Below are positions 27,410 through 40,600 of a stretch of 64,000 nt of DNA, one piece after another (within the stretch, counting starts at the first letter, position 1; the number at the start of each line of letters is the position of its first letter). The position numbers and the translations under genes are program-made. Location: the NCBI RefSeq assembly GCF_014635025.1, contig NZ_BMCE01000001.1, positions 930,001 through 994,000 of the forward strand, given 5' to 3'. The notes below the pieces were generated by a model that was not told where the DNA came from, did not search any database, and saw only the letters and a program-made list of their open reading frames with translations. Origin of the DNA: Fictibacillus barbaricus. Its GTDB lineage: Bacteria > Bacillota > Bacilli > Bacillales > Fictibacillaceae.

Positions 27410-27520
27410 ATGGTTACTTTTATGTGATTAGGTTCATTTTTTATGTGATCAAATGAAGAAATTATGTGATAAAGCATATTTTTTATGTGATCTTAAGGTG
27501 TTTTTATGTGATTGTCTTGT
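27410..27520. repeat. 21-bp direct-repeat array, 5 units
   Basis: The core TATGTGAT begins at 27421, 27442, 27463, 27484 and 27505, an exact 21-bp period, usually preceded by a T-run. It follows the metQ terminator and precedes yurZ. It shares the GTGAT centre and spacing of the array at 22-125. Function unknown. Confidence 0.8.
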
Positions 27521-27609
27521 CTCATTATGAAATATCTTTTATTACATAACCGTTCCTGTAATAACCCATACTAATCCTGTTTACTATTTTGGTGACAGGA
27601 GTGAATGAA

Positions 27610-27990
27610 ATGAAACAAGAAGAACAGCCTCTACCAGGTGCAAACTCAGCTCAATATCACCTGATTCGTTATAAAGAAGGTTTGGGAAAATACAACGAGA
27701 ATATGCCTGAATTAACACATGCTTTTAATGAATTTACTCGTCATTGTTTCAAAGAGGGAGAAATCTCAGAGAAGTATAAGCAGTTGATCGCACTAGGCAT
27801 CAGTATTTATTCCCAAGATGAGTATTGCATTATCTATCACACAAAAGGGTGTCTTGATCAAGGATGTTCTGAAAATGAAATTCTTGAAGCTGTAGGAGTT
27901 TCAGCTGCATTTGGCGGTGGAGCTGCCATGAGTCAAGGTGTAACGCTTGTTCAAGAATGTATCCAAGAATTAAATAATCCTCGCCACTGA
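27610..27990 (+). CDS. yurZ: Carboxymuconolactone decarboxylase-family protein YurZ
   Basis: A 126-aa member of the CMD/AhpD-like family. The segment [16 protein letters not shown] has one Cys three residues before His, so the AhpD CXXC peroxidase motif is incomplete, while [15 protein letters not shown] is the usual helix end. It corresponds to B. subtilis yurZ, next to the suf operon. Start at 27610 after AGGAG with an 8-base gap; an upstream TTG at 27589 lacks a ribosome binding site. Function unknown. Confidence 0.82.
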   Translation: MKQEEQPLPGANSAQYHLIRYKEGLGKYNENMPELTHAFNEFTRHCFKEGEISEKYKQLIALGISIYSQDEYCIIYHTKGCLDQGCSENEILEAVGVSAAFGGGAAMSQGVTLVQECIQELNNPRH

Positions 27991-28054
27991 TAAGCCATTT
28001 TTAATTGACCATACTAACATGTTTAAGAATCACTCTTAACGGTAATGGAAGTTA

Positions 28055-28184
28055 TATAGCGTAATATGCAGGAAAACGGAGAGATTTACCTCTGATCTTT
28101 ATAATAAACGCAATGGACGTTTTAGAGATGTAAATTCGTGTATCAACTCAAGTTGAGCATTGTGACTGATGCTGTTACGCTATA
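28055..28184 (+). ncRNA. Candidate structured RNA element
   Basis: TATAGCGTAA (28055-28064) and TTACGCTATA (28175-28184) form a perfect 10-bp closing stem. Inside are AGAG/CTCT, AAACG/CGTTT, TCAACT/AGTTGA (28143-28156) and GCAT/ATGC hairpins. The shape is that of a multibranch RNA, and it ends 26 bases before the start of a small gene. It could be a cis-regulatory leader, or a palindrome-flanked mobile element. I cannot match it to a known class. Confidence 0.35.
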
Positions 28185-28210
28185 ATTACTAACTTCGAAA
28201 GGATTGATTC

Positions 28211-28399
28211 ATTATCCACCCCATTAAAGTAAAACATACGTCCGAAATGGAAAAGGCAATGCACCAATCACACGGTTGTGGCTTTGCAGAGTATGAAAGG
28301 GATTTGGAAAAACGGTTAGATGTTGAGAAAGACCGTGAGAAAGAATACAAAAAAGGCTTAGAAGTAGCGGCAGATGCGATCAGGAACCAAATGCCGTAA
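28211..28399 (+). CDS. Small conserved-looking protein, 62 aa, apparent ATT start
   Basis: The frame from 28211 to a TAA at 28397 encodes a hydrophilic, helical 62-aa protein (IHPIKVKHTSEMEKAMHQSH at the start, a Glu/Lys/Asp-rich middle). The only codon well placed after GAAAGGA (28197-28203) is ATT at 28211; an in-frame TGA lies just upstream, and the first ATG is 12 codons later with no ribosome binding site. A terminator follows. No family recognised. The rare start may mean tight control of translation. Confidence 0.5.
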   Translation: MIHPIKVKHTSEMEKAMHQSHGCGFAEYERDLEKRLDVEKDREKEYKKGLEVAADAIRNQMP

Positions 28400-28423
28400 T
28401 ATATGAAATTAAAATATGAAAGT

Positions 28424-28473
28424 AAAAGGCTTACTCAGAAAGGTAGTATTTTGCCTCGTGAGTAAGCCTTTTT
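28424..28473 (+). terminator. Intrinsic terminator after the 62-aa gene
   Basis: AAAAGGCTTACTCA pairs with TGAGTAAGCCTTTT, then T. Between it and sufC the sequence 28474-28683 is AT-rich and should hold the suf promoter. Confidence 0.88.
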
Positions 28474-28683
28474 AACATTCAAATCATTGAAAAACGTTTG
28501 AAATGAATACAATGATAAAGTTTTGGGATTAGAACTGAATAGAATAACCCTTACTTTCTGACTCGTTCCCTTGAAGATACTTTTCATTTGTTATAAGATT
28601 AGAATGAGAATAAATTGAGAATGGCTATTTTGTGCCTTTTATCAAAAAAATCTTGAGAATGATTTCATATTGGAGGTTGTATT

Positions 28684-29469
28684 ATGTCAGCACCTAATTT
28701 AAAGATTGAAGATCTTCGTGTATCTATTGAAGATAAAGAGATTATTAAAGGTTTAGATCTCGAAATAAATGGTGGAGAAATCCATGCGATCATGGGACCA
28801 AACGGAACAGGAAAGTCCACTCTTTCTGCAGCTTTAATGGGTCACCCTAAGTATGAAGTAACTTCTGGTAAAGTTACGTTCAACGGTGAAGACCTTCTAG
28901 AGATGGAAGTTGATGAGCGTGCACAAGCTGGACTATTCCTAGCTATGCAATATCCATCTGAAGTAAGCGGTATTACGAACGCTGATTTCCTTCGCTCTGC
29001 GATAAACGCAAAGCGTGAAGAAGGCGACGAAATTTCTCTAATGAAATTTATCCGTGAATTGGATAAAAAGATGGATCATCTTGAAATGGACAATGCGTTT
29101 GCTCATCGATACTTAAACGAAGGATTTTCTGGTGGAGAAAAGAAGCGTAACGAAATTCTTCAAATGATGATGCTTGAGCCAAAACTTGCAATTCTTGATG
29201 AGATTGACTCAGGTCTTGATATCGATGCTCTTAAAGTTGTAGCTAAAGGTGTTAACGAAATGCGCAGCCCTGATTTCGGTTGCTTAATCATCACTCACTA
29301 TCAGCGTCTATTGAACTACATCACACCAGATAAAGTACACGTAATGATGCAAGGGCGCATCGTAAAATCTGGCGGACCTGAACTAGCTCAACGTCTTGAG
29401 GCTGAAGGGTACGACTGGATTAAAGAAGAACTAGGAATTAAAGACGAAACTGTTGGTCAAGAAGCGTAA
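28684..29469 (+). CDS. sufC: Fe-S cluster assembly ATPase SufC
   Basis: ATPase of the SufBCD scaffold, 261 aa. Walker A is GPNGTGKST near residues 39-47, the signature is FSGGEKKRNEILQ, and Walker B is LAILDEIDSGLD. It is soluble and not a transporter in spite of its ABC fold. ATG start after TTGGAGGT. First gene of sufCDSUB, the main housekeeping iron-sulfur system in Bacillus. Confidence 0.97.
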   Translation: MSAPNLKIEDLRVSIEDKEIIKGLDLEINGGEIHAIMGPNGTGKSTLSAALMGHPKYEVTSGKVTFNGEDLLEMEVDERAQAGLFLAMQYPSEVSGITNADFLRSAINAKREEGDEISLMKFIRELDKKMDHLEMDNAFAHRYLNEGFSGGEKKRNEILQMMMLEPKLAILDEIDSGLDIDALKVVAKGVNEMRSPDFGCLIITHYQRLLNYITPDKVHVMMQGRIVKSGGPELAQRLEAEGYDWIKEELGIKDETVGQEA

Positions 29470-29488
29470 GCAATAAGGGGGACTAAAC

Positions 29489-32448
<2,960 letters not shown>

Positions 32449-32503
32449 GTTCCTTTTTGATAATGAGTAATAGAGTGCCAATCCAGTAAGGAGGGATTCT
32501 GTA

Positions 32504-33901
32504 ATGGCTAAGAAAATGCCGGATATCGGCGAATATAAATATGGTTTTAGAGATAAAGACGTATCCATTTTCAGATCGAAGCGTGGTTTAACAAAAGAGA
32601 TCGTTGAAGAAATCTCACGCATGAAGAGTGAACCTGAGTGGATGCTTGAATTCCGTTTGAAGTCACTGGAACAGTTCTACAAAATGCCAATGCCACAATG
32701 GGGCGGAGACATGAAGGACTTAAACTTTGATGATATTACGTATTATGTAAAGCCATCTGAGAAATCTGAGAAGTCTTGGGATGAAGTGCCTGCAGAGATT
32801 AAGGCTACTTTTGACAAGCTTGGAATTCCAGAAGCTGAACAAAAATACCTTGCAGGTGTATCTGCACAGTATGAATCAGAGGTTGTATATCACAACATGA
32901 AAGAAGATCTTTCTGACTTAGGTATTCTTTTCACGGATACAGATACAGCTTTAAAAGAGCACGAAGAAATCTTCCGTGAGCACTTCGGAACGATTATACC
33001 TCCTACCGACAACAAGTTTGCAGCGCTAAACTCTGCAGTATGGTCTGGTGGATCTTTCATTTACGTACCAAAAGGCATTAAATGTGATACACCGCTTCAA
33101 GCTTACTTCCGAATCAACTCTGAGAACATGGGTCAGTTCGAACGTACGCTTATCATTGCAGACGAAGACAGCTCTGTACACTACGTAGAAGGATGTACAG
33201 CACCCGTTTATTCTACAAACTCACTTCATAGTGCTGTTGTAGAAATCATCGTTAAGAAAAACGCGTATTGCCGTTATACAACGATTCAAAACTGGGCGAA
33301 CAACATCTACAACCTTGTTACAAAGCGTGCGGTAGCTGAAGAGAACGCAACGATGGAATGGGTAGATGGAAACATCGGATCTCGTCTAACGATGAAATAT
33401 CCGGCTGTTATCATGAAGGGCCGCGGAGCGAAAGGTACGATCCTTTCTATCGCGATCGCAGGTAAAGGACAGCATCAGGATGCGGGAGCAAAAGTATTGC
33501 ACCTTGCACCAGATTGTTCTTCTACAATTGTATCGAAGTCAATCTCAAAGCATGGCGGTAAAGTAACATATCGTGGTATTGCTCACTTCGGACGTAAATC
33601 TGACGGATCAAAATCCAACATCAAGTGTGATACACTGATCATGGATAACCAATCCACTTCAGATACGATTCCGTACAACGAGATCCTAAACAACAACATT
33701 ACGCTTGAGCACGAAGCGACTGTATCGAAAGTTTCTGAAGATCAGTTGTTCTACCTTATGAGTCGTGGTGTTTCTGAACAGGAAGCAACAGAAATGATCG
33801 TAATGGGCTTCATCGAGCCGTTTACAAAAGAGCTTCCAATGGAATATGCAGTAGAGATGAACCGTCTGATCAAGTTTGAGATGGAAGGTTCAATCGGATA
33901 A
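32504..33901 (+). CDS. sufB: Fe-S cluster assembly protein SufB
   Basis: Scaffold subunit of 465 aa on which clusters are built with SufC and SufD. Typical segments are [27 protein letters not shown] and [21 protein letters not shown] start after AAGGAGGG. Last gene of the operon, 55 bases after sufU, followed by a terminator. Confidence 0.97.
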   Translation: MAKKMPDIGEYKYGFRDKDVSIFRSKRGLTKEIVEEISRMKSEPEWMLEFRLKSLEQFYKMPMPQWGGDMKDLNFDDITYYVKPSEKSEKSWDEVPAEIKATFDKLGIPEAEQKYLAGVSAQYESEVVYHNMKEDLSDLGILFTDTDTALKEHEEIFREHFGTIIPPTDNKFAALNSAVWSGGSFIYVPKGIKCDTPLQAYFRINSENMGQFERTLIIADEDSSVHYVEGCTAPVYSTNSLHSAVVEIIVKKNAYCRYTTIQNWANNIYNLVTKRAVAEENATMEWVDGNIGSRLTMKYPAVIMKGRGAKGTILSIAIAGKGQHQDAGAKVLHLAPDCSSTIVSKSISKHGGKVTYRGIAHFGRKSDGSKSNIKCDTLIMDNQSTSDTIPYNEILNNNITLEHEATVSKVSEDQLFYLMSRGVSEQEATEMIVMGFIEPFTKELPMEYAVEMNRLIKFEMEGSIG

Positions 33902-33907
33902 AGTCTG

Positions 33908-33946
33908 AAAAGCCTTGGTATATAAGGAATATACCAAGGCTTTTTT
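33908..33946 (+). terminator. Terminator of the suf operon
   Basis: AAAGCCTTGGTATAT pairs with ATATACCAAGGCTTT, then T. Confidence 0.93.
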
Positions 33947-34301
33947 ATGTCTTAATTAACTGCGTGCCGATTCAGATTTTGTTAAAAGTCTTTTTATGCA
34001 CTGGATTATCAAGAATATCATAATATTTTTCATACCTTAAAATATTTTTTTCTAGCATAAAAAAATAGTCCTTATAAAGATTTATAATTTGTTTTATTCA
34101 AGAAACGAGCCAGAGTTTCTATCATCTAATTAAATTTTTTTTATTCAACAATCGGGTGCTTGTCCGGGATAGGAATTGCTGTAGATTTGAAAGAAAGATG
34201 AACCGTTTTGAAGAAAGTTATACCGTTTATAAATAATTACACTTTTTCTCGTTAGGATAATTACCTAAAGGGTGCTTTTATGAAAAAGGGTTGACCACTG
34301 C
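33947..34301. other. AT-rich gap with one ACAATCGGGTG repeat copy
   Basis: No gene is visible in these 355 bases between the suf terminator and the WYL regulator. The only notable item is ACAATCGGGTGCTT at 34148-34161, one of three copies of a dispersed motif (others at 37038 and 50857). This is the left edge of the accessory block. Confidence 0.5.
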
Positions 34302-35264
34302 TTATTGGCAGTATAAGCATAATCTCTTTTGTAAACCTTCTAACACCTCTTCTGGCACTTCCCTGACCTTAATATCCCCACCTAGAAAAAGTAGCCAATT
34401 TGTCATCTCTGTCAATTCTTCGGGATTATTGACATTGATAAAAATCTTTAGAATGGCTGTGGTTTGGTAAGGATTGGTATAGGAAATTGAAACTTTTATA
34501 GGATGGTATTTTTTGAATTGGGCAATCGCTTTTGGACCAAGTTCAAGGACAAGGTTGATTACTTCTTCCTGCTTACTTAGTTTTTCTAATATCTTTTTCT
34601 TATTTAATCTTTTTTTCGTCGGGTAGGGTTCGACATCGATGAGATGGTCGACAGGGAAAAATTTTTTCTTTTCTTCATTTAAGTCAAAGCCTTCAATCAA
34701 CCAAGCGCTTTTTTCATGATAAAGGTGCAAGAGATAAATGGGATAAGACTTGATCGCTTTCTCTTCTTTGATGGTAATGATTAAATAGCTATCCACAAGA
34801 AGAGTCTGGATGAGTGTTTCTAGCATGGGATGGGGGAGGTCTGACAGATCAAGCAATTCGGGATTATGGGGGTTGGTCCCTTCGAAAAGCAAGATCTGAT
34901 TTAAAAGAACAAGGTCATCTTGCTGGTTTTCTGAGATGAGTCCCAGTAATTTTTCAGCTAAAGACTGACGGCTCTTAAGATAGGGGAGCTGCTGATTTCT
35001 TGTGGCCATAAAAGCAATAAAAAGAGCTTTGACCTCATTATTGGTAAAGCGTATATCAGGCAGGACGGAGTTGTGCATGACAAAATAACCACCATCTCTT
35101 CCAACCTCAGAGACAAGCGGCATACCCATGGCCTCAATTTCTCTAATATCTCTAATAACTGTTGAACGAGAGATGTTAAACTCCCGCATGATTTCAGAAA
35201 TGGTAAAGTGGGCGCGGTTGTTGATATACCGCATGATGACATTAATCCGTTCAACTTTTTTCAT
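34302..35264 (-). CDS. HTH-WYL transcriptional regulator (YafY-like)
   Basis: A 320-aa regulator with an N-terminal DeoR-type winged helix (ERINVIMRYINNRAHFTISE, SRSTVIRDIREIE) and a C-terminal WYL-type domain that usually binds a ligand. The start at 35264 has AGGAGTCC upstream; a 24-residue extension lacks a ribosome binding site. It is divergent from a small cluster of three genes, which it probably controls (inference from position). Confidence 0.87.
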   Translation of the reverse strand: MKKVERINVIMRYINNRAHFTISEIMREFNISRSTVIRDIREIEAMGMPLVSEVGRDGGYFVMHNSVLPDIRFTNNEVKALFIAFMATRNQQLPYLKSRQSLAEKLLGLISENQQDDLVLLNQILLFEGTNPHNPELLDLSDLPHPMLETLIQTLLVDSYLIITIKEEKAIKSYPIYLLHLYHEKSAWLIEGFDLNEEKKKFFPVDHLIDVEPYPTKKRLNKKKILEKLSKQEEVINLVLELGPKAIAQFKKYHPIKVSISYTNPYQTTAILKIFINVNNPEELTEMTNWLLFLGGDIKVREVPEEVLEGLQKRLCLYCQ

Positions 35265-35368
35265 AAGGACTCCTAAACAGTACCATTTTTTGACATGATT
35301 TAAGGATATGATATACCTATCAAGTGAAAAATACAAATAATTAAAAAATTAGAAAAGAGGTTTTGTAA

Positions 35369-35848
35369 ATGGCAAATTATACGCTAGAAGAAAAAGAAGG
35401 CTTTACCGTGATCGGTCTTGGAACGGAGCTTAAGAGCGATTACACGGACTATGAGGGCATAAACAAGGAAAAGTCAGATTTTTGGCAGGCTGTCAGCCAA
35501 GATGGAAGGCTGGACACTTTAAAATCCATGGCCGCAAATGACTTCGTTTTTGCTGTGAACGAAGCGGTGAATAACAAGATGATGCATTATGCAGGAGTCA
35601 TGACAGAGGCATCGGCACCAGAAGAAGCTAGGGTGATTCAATTTCCTAAAGGGGAATACGTAGTGGTTAAAGGAGAAGGGAAAACGGCTGATGATTTGAA
35701 TAACAAGCTTGCTGGCATTGCCTTTGGTCAGGTCTTGCCAGAAGCAAAGAATATTGCGTATGTTGGCGGACCAAATGCAAGTGTTGAGATGGGGCGGCGA
35801 AACGGCATAATTTTTGGTGAAATGTGGATTCCTGTTGTCAGAAAATAA
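35369..35848 (+). CDS. GyrI-like effector-binding protein
   Basis: A 159-aa single-domain protein of the GyrI-like/AraC effector-binding fold. EKEGFTVIGLGTELKSDY at the N-terminus, VIQFPKGEYVVVKGEG in the middle and a C-terminal GIIFGEMWIPV are typical. Such stand-alone domains bind small amphipathic or cationic compounds. Start after AAAAGAGG. First of a cluster divergent from the WYL regulator; the next gene starts 19 bases later. Confidence 0.8.
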   Translation: MANYTLEEKEGFTVIGLGTELKSDYTDYEGINKEKSDFWQAVSQDGRLDTLKSMAANDFVFAVNEAVNNKMMHYAGVMTEASAPEEARVIQFPKGEYVVVKGEGKTADDLNNKLAGIAFGQVLPEAKNIAYVGGPNASVEMGRRNGIIFGEMWIPVVRK

Positions 35849-35867
35849 TAAAAAGGGAGTGGTGGAA

Positions 35868-36329
35868 ATGTCCACTATCGTTGATTATAAAAATGTGTCT
35901 GCAGTTGGTTTAGAGTCTTCACCCGCAGTAGAAGCGCTTGCTGGTTTACGTGCTAATGAAGCCCGTTACTTTATGAACAAATACAAGCATGAATTTACGG
36001 TTGAACCAGCTAGGGAAAGCCAGGAGACCCTTGATTATGTGAACCGGATTTTAAAAGAACGTGATATTGAGTTTGCAGCTAAACCTTTGGAAACGTCGAG
36101 GTTTCAAGTTGAAAACATTAAATTTGCTTATGTCTTTTATGAGGATGGTCTTGCGGTCAACGTCATGTATACGATTGATAACCCTAAGAAGCGTGCAGTT
36201 GGTTTTAAGCTTTCTGAAGGGATGGAGGTACCAAAGGAATTAGAAGGAAAGTTTAAGTTTGCTAGGCAAAAGTCGAAACTCGCTGGAGTCATTCGGGGCT
36301 CGTTCTTTGTAATTAAAGGAGAATATTAA
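35868..36329 (+). CDS. Hypothetical protein, 153 aa
   Basis: Soluble protein of unknown family, 153 aa, with a helical N-terminal half and a strand-rich second half (NIKFAYVFYEDGLAVNVMY, IRGSFFVIKGEY). No signal peptide, membrane segment or catalytic motif stands out. Start at 35868 after GGGAGTGG. Co-directional with the GyrI-like gene upstream and probably in its operon. Confidence 0.6.
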   Translation: MSTIVDYKNVSAVGLESSPAVEALAGLRANEARYFMNKYKHEFTVEPARESQETLDYVNRILKERDIEFAAKPLETSRFQVENIKFAYVFYEDGLAVNVMYTIDNPKKRAVGFKLSEGMEVPKELEGKFKFARQKSKLAGVIRGSFFVIKGEY

Positions 36330-36513
36330 AGCAGGTAAAAGCGGTAGAGGAATCTATCCATTTTCAAATTAGAGTTTACAAACATTCATGAGAGTATACC
36401 ATCTTATTAAACATTGAATAGATTTAAAGCCACGAGCATTCTGATCATTGATCGGAAATGTAGGCCCATTATTTCCGTTTTTGTGGTCATATGCCATTAT
36501 GAGGAGGAAACAA

Positions 36514-36936
36514 ATGAGTAAGATGATCGTCGCGGAAACAGCCGCGAAAGTAGAAAACCAGTTCCGAGGAAAAATGATTGCTTACTGGACTGTCACATTA
36601 TTACTCGCAGCAGCTCTTATGTTGAGTGGTATCGGGCAACTGATGCAATATGGGGGGAACGTCGAGTTAGTGACGAATCTTGGTTACCCATTATACATCT
36701 TGACCATTCTTGGGGTTTGGAAAGTACTTGGAGTCATTGTTCTCGTCGTGCCAGGTTTTACTCGTCTTAAAGAATGGGTTCACGCTGGTATCTTCTTTTT
36801 AATGACTGGTGCAGCTTTATCTCATGCGTTTGTTAACGATTATGGTGATTACGGGTTTCATATTATCCTTCCGCTTTTATATGCTGCACTAAATATCGCC
36901 TCGTGGGTGCTCCGTCCGAAAAGCCGCATGCTTTAA
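36514..36936 (+). CDS. DoxX-like membrane protein
   Basis: A 140-aa membrane protein with four hydrophobic helices, of the DoxX-like type. The pattern GIGQLMQYGGNVELVTNLGYP followed by the ILTILGVWKVLGVIVLVVPG helix is typical for DoxX-like family members in Bacillus. Start at 36514 after AGGAGGAAAC. It is 184 bases after the preceding gene and may have its own promoter. Physiological role unknown. Confidence 0.8.
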   Translation: MSKMIVAETAAKVENQFRGKMIAYWTVTLLLAAALMLSGIGQLMQYGGNVELVTNLGYPLYILTILGVWKVLGVIVLVVPGFTRLKEWVHAGIFFLMTGAALSHAFVNDYGDYGFHIILPLLYAALNIASWVLRPKSRML

Positions 36937-37064
36937 TGAGGTGTATCTTCCTATTTTTTCTTTCATAGCGTTTTGACTGATCGTTTGGTTTATAAATAGA
37001 GGGTATCATTCAGCTCAAAAAATAAATATATTGCTCCACAATCGGGTGCTTTAGTTGAAGATCC

Positions 37065-37092
37065 AGAGGGCTGATTACAGCTCTCTTTTTTA
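37065..37092 (+). terminator. Intrinsic terminator
   Basis: AGAGGGCTG pairs with CAGCTCTCT (one mismatch), followed by TTTTTT. It lies just after the repeat copy at 37038. Confidence 0.75.
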
Positions 37093-37194
37093 TTCAATAA
37101 TTGGGCCAGATAATTGAATAAGGCTTATTTTTATTTTAAGTCCATTTTTATTAAAGTTTATCATCTATTCACATATTAGAAGGAATCATAATTA

Positions 37195-37207
37195 AATTCC
37201 CCCAATT
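37195..37207. promoter_or_regulatory. TTCCCCCAA box 1
   Basis: AATTCCCCCAATT, the first of four copies of TTCCCCCAA in the window, 440 bases before the start of protease 1. A candidate operator of the HTH/helical-repeat regulators; inferred from its restriction to the two protease upstream regions. Confidence 0.45.
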
Positions 37208-37361
37208 TTTTGGTTAATTTTTTTAAAAAGTAAAATTTTCGAAAAAAGAAAAAACATATTTCCATCAAATAAACTTAAATTTTATTTAATAGTTTTTTAA
37301 ACGACAATATATCTAATTTAAATTGAAAAATTAGTCGATTTTTGAATGCATTATCCTTTGA

Positions 37362-37374
37362 AATTCCCCCAATA
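37362..37374. promoter_or_regulatory. TTCCCCCAA box 2
   Basis: AATTCCCCCAATA, 167 bases after box 1 and 273 bases before the start of protease 1. Confidence 0.45.
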
Positions 37375-37636
37375 CACATTATTTTAAGACATTTGTACAA
37401 TGAAAATATAAAATTTTTCATTCCACTTATTAGAAAATAGTTGAGTGTAACTCCAACCCTACAACATCTTTACTCCATTATTTCTTTAAATTGTCATACT
37501 AGTTTTCCTTCTTTTTATTCGGCGAACTACGATTACTAACTAGTAATCTCCGAAACATTCGTAAAAAATATAAAAACTTATAGATAAAAATCTCAAGTTT
37601 TTTTATTTAATAATAATGATAAAAGGAGCTATGTTA

Positions 37637-40600
37637 ATGAAAAACAGGAAAAAGAATGCATTTAAAGTAATGACGACTGCAGCTTTAACCTCATTATTTT
37701 TCACTAGTTTTACAGCTTTCGCCGAAAATAATGAACAATCAAACCAGCAACTCTCTGTTGAAGAAATAGTGGAACAAGGGAGACAAATTCTTTTAGATCA
37801 GAATCAATTTGAATCTAGTAAAGACGATTTTAATTATAAAGATCTAAAAGAAAAAGGCTTAGCTAAAGCATATAAACCGAATGATATTGTTCGATTAATT
37901 GTTGAAATCGAACAACCAATCTCTGAAGACGTATCACAAAAAAACAAAAAAATAGTATATAAGCAAAAACAAGACAAAGTGATAGAAGAAATCTCAAAGA
38001 TAAAGAAATCTAAATCTAAGGCTACTGAAAAAGTAAAACAACGTTTTTTTGAAGGATTTAATGGATTTAGTTTAGAAACAGAATTTCAAAATATGAAAGA
38101 GATTCAATCAATTCCTGGCGTAACAAATGTTCATATCGCTAAAACGTTTCAGCCATCAATGGGAGCAAGTAAAGAATTAATACAAGCTCAAAAAGTTTGG
38201 AATCAATATGGTTATAAAGGTGAGGGGTTACTTGTAGCAGTCGTTGATTCCGGGATTGATTATACCCATAAAGATATGAAACTAACTGAAAAAGGAAAAG
38301 AAAAAGAGAAGTTAACTCAAACTGGTATAGCTAGTAAGTTTGAAGAAACAGATGTAAATGAAGTTTGGTACACAGATAAAATACCGACTGGTTATGATTG
38401 GGCAGACGATGATACAAATGTAATTCCTGGGCCGGATGGAAGTCCTCATGGCATGCACGTTTCTGGTACAGTGGGAGCTAACGGTGACGAAAATAATGGC
38501 GGTGTGGAAGGGATTGCACCTGGTGTTCAATTATTAGCAGAGAAGGTCTTTTCAGATAATGGTGGCGGAGCATTTGAGGATGATATTATAGCAGGAATAG
38601 AACATGCCGTTACAATGGGTGCAGATGTAATCAACATGAGTTTAGGATCTGATTCGGGTTATGTTGGTGAAGAAAATGATCCGATTCAAAAAGCTATTCG
38701 ATTTGCGACAGAACAGGGATCACTTGTAGTTGTAGCAGCAGGTAATGCATCATACAGTACGAAGAATAATTTAATTTTACCTTCATTAAAACCATATGCA
38801 GAAAATCCAGATATTGGGGTAGTTGGTGAACCATCTGTAAGCCCATATGCACTATCGGTCGCTTCATATGAAAATACAAAAATACATCTAAATACATTAG
38901 CTGACTCAAACGGATTACAGCTTCCTTTCCAAGATCAAACCCAATTTCCTTCATCATATAACTTTAAACTTTCAAAGTTTTTATCATCAACTCAAAGCTA
39001 TGAATTGGTATATGTGGGAAATGGACTAAAAAAAGCTGATTATTTAGATCAAAATGGAAAACCAAAGGTACAAGGTAAAATCGCAGTAGTAAAACTGAAG
39101 GATCAATATAGCCATTATTCTAGTTTTCAATTTGATGCACAGCGTTATGGGGGAGCGATAGCAGTTATTATTATCCCACCTGATAGTATGGCTGACTACC
39201 CTTACCTAGGTTTAAGCCCTTATTCAATTCCTGCAGCAACAACAGGCAAGGCTTCCAGTGAAGCATTAGTAAATAAGCTAACTAGTGGAGAAATTGTCCA
39301 AATGAAATTATCAAGTGGTACTTGGGTAGAAAGCTCAACGAAAAACACGATGTCCCACTTTTCATCAGTTGGTTCACCACACACATTAGATTTTAAACCA
39401 GAGATTTCTGCACCTGGTGGAAATATCTATTCAACTGTACCTGGTAACGATTATGAAATAATGAGCGGAACTTCAATGGCCACGCCTCATGTAGCAGGTG
39501 GTTCTGTATTGTTATTGCAAGCACTTTATGAAAAAGGATTGCCACATTCAGAAAATACGGTTTTAAAAGCAAAGCTTGCTTTAATGAATACAGCTAAAGT
39601 TGTAAAGGATCCTAAAACGAATGGAACTGTGCCATATTCACCAAGAGTCCAAGGCTCTGGCTTAATGCAAATTCAAAATGCAATCAACACACCAGCAATT
39701 GTCACTAGTCGAAACACTCCTTTAGAGCAGGCCGGGGCTGTTGCCTTAAAAGAAATAGATCAAAAGACAAGCTTTAAATTAAACCTAGAAGCATTTGATA
39801 CTCCTAAGAATAAAGCTGATATTGAATACAATGTGTATGTAGATGTCTTAAAAGATCAGACTGAGATGAAGGAATTTGATTTAGATTATGATGGGAATAT
39901 GGATTCAAAAGAGTATTTAACGTTACAAAGTGAACAAGTTAGCGGTGCAGTCGTCACTGTCAATGACAAAAAAGTAACGCAAACACAAGGTGCATCGGTT
40001 AAAATTAAACCTGGTCAAACAAAAATGCTTACTGTTAACGTGTCATTACCGGATACATTAAAGAAGAATAGTTTCGTTGAAGGATTTGTCCGTTTAGTTC
40101 CAGCAGTAAAAGACCAAGATAAAGCAGTGCCATTAACGATTCCATATATGGGCTACTTTGGAAAATGGGACGAGCCAAAAAATATCGACCCTGCGGCATG
40201 GGAGAAGGATGCATTTTTAGGCTATACAGCACTTTGGGACGAAGTATCAGAAAGATACCCAATGGGATATGATCCTGCTACTGGAAGATTTGATCTTAAC
40301 CATATTGCATTCTCGCCAAACTTCTTCGCAAATGGTATTTATTCTACCTTTACTTCTTTACGTAATTTACAAAAAGTTGAGATGTATGTAGAAGATCAAA
40401 CAGGACATATTATTAAAAATTTAGGTGACTTTAGTGAATATACAGGTAAACCGTGGAAGTTCAGAAAAAATATTATGTCATATGGGGATTATATGTATGG
40501 TGGATATCAATGGGATATGAAAGACCAGTCTGGACAATTTGTACCTGATGGAAATTATCATTATGTTATTAAAACGACATTAGATTACGAAAACGCAAAA

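Larger units (their letters stand above)
36937..37636. other. Long AT-rich upstream region of protease 1
   Basis: Seven hundred bases without a gene. It holds the second ACAATCGGGTGCTT copy (37038-37051), a terminator hairpin at 37065-37092, and two TTCCCCCAA boxes (37197 and 37364). The rest is very AT-rich. The length and the boxes suggest a regulated promoter region for the protease at 37637. Confidence 0.6.

Noticed and set aside
27410-27520. CRISPR array
   Set aside because: Core is 8 bases at 21-bp period; intervals are too short for spacers and are T-rich, not unique.
28600-28680. Fur box in the suf promoter (TTGAGAATGATTTCA-like)
   Set aside because: Only one half-site is convincing; the match to the inverted repeat is too weak to report as a site.
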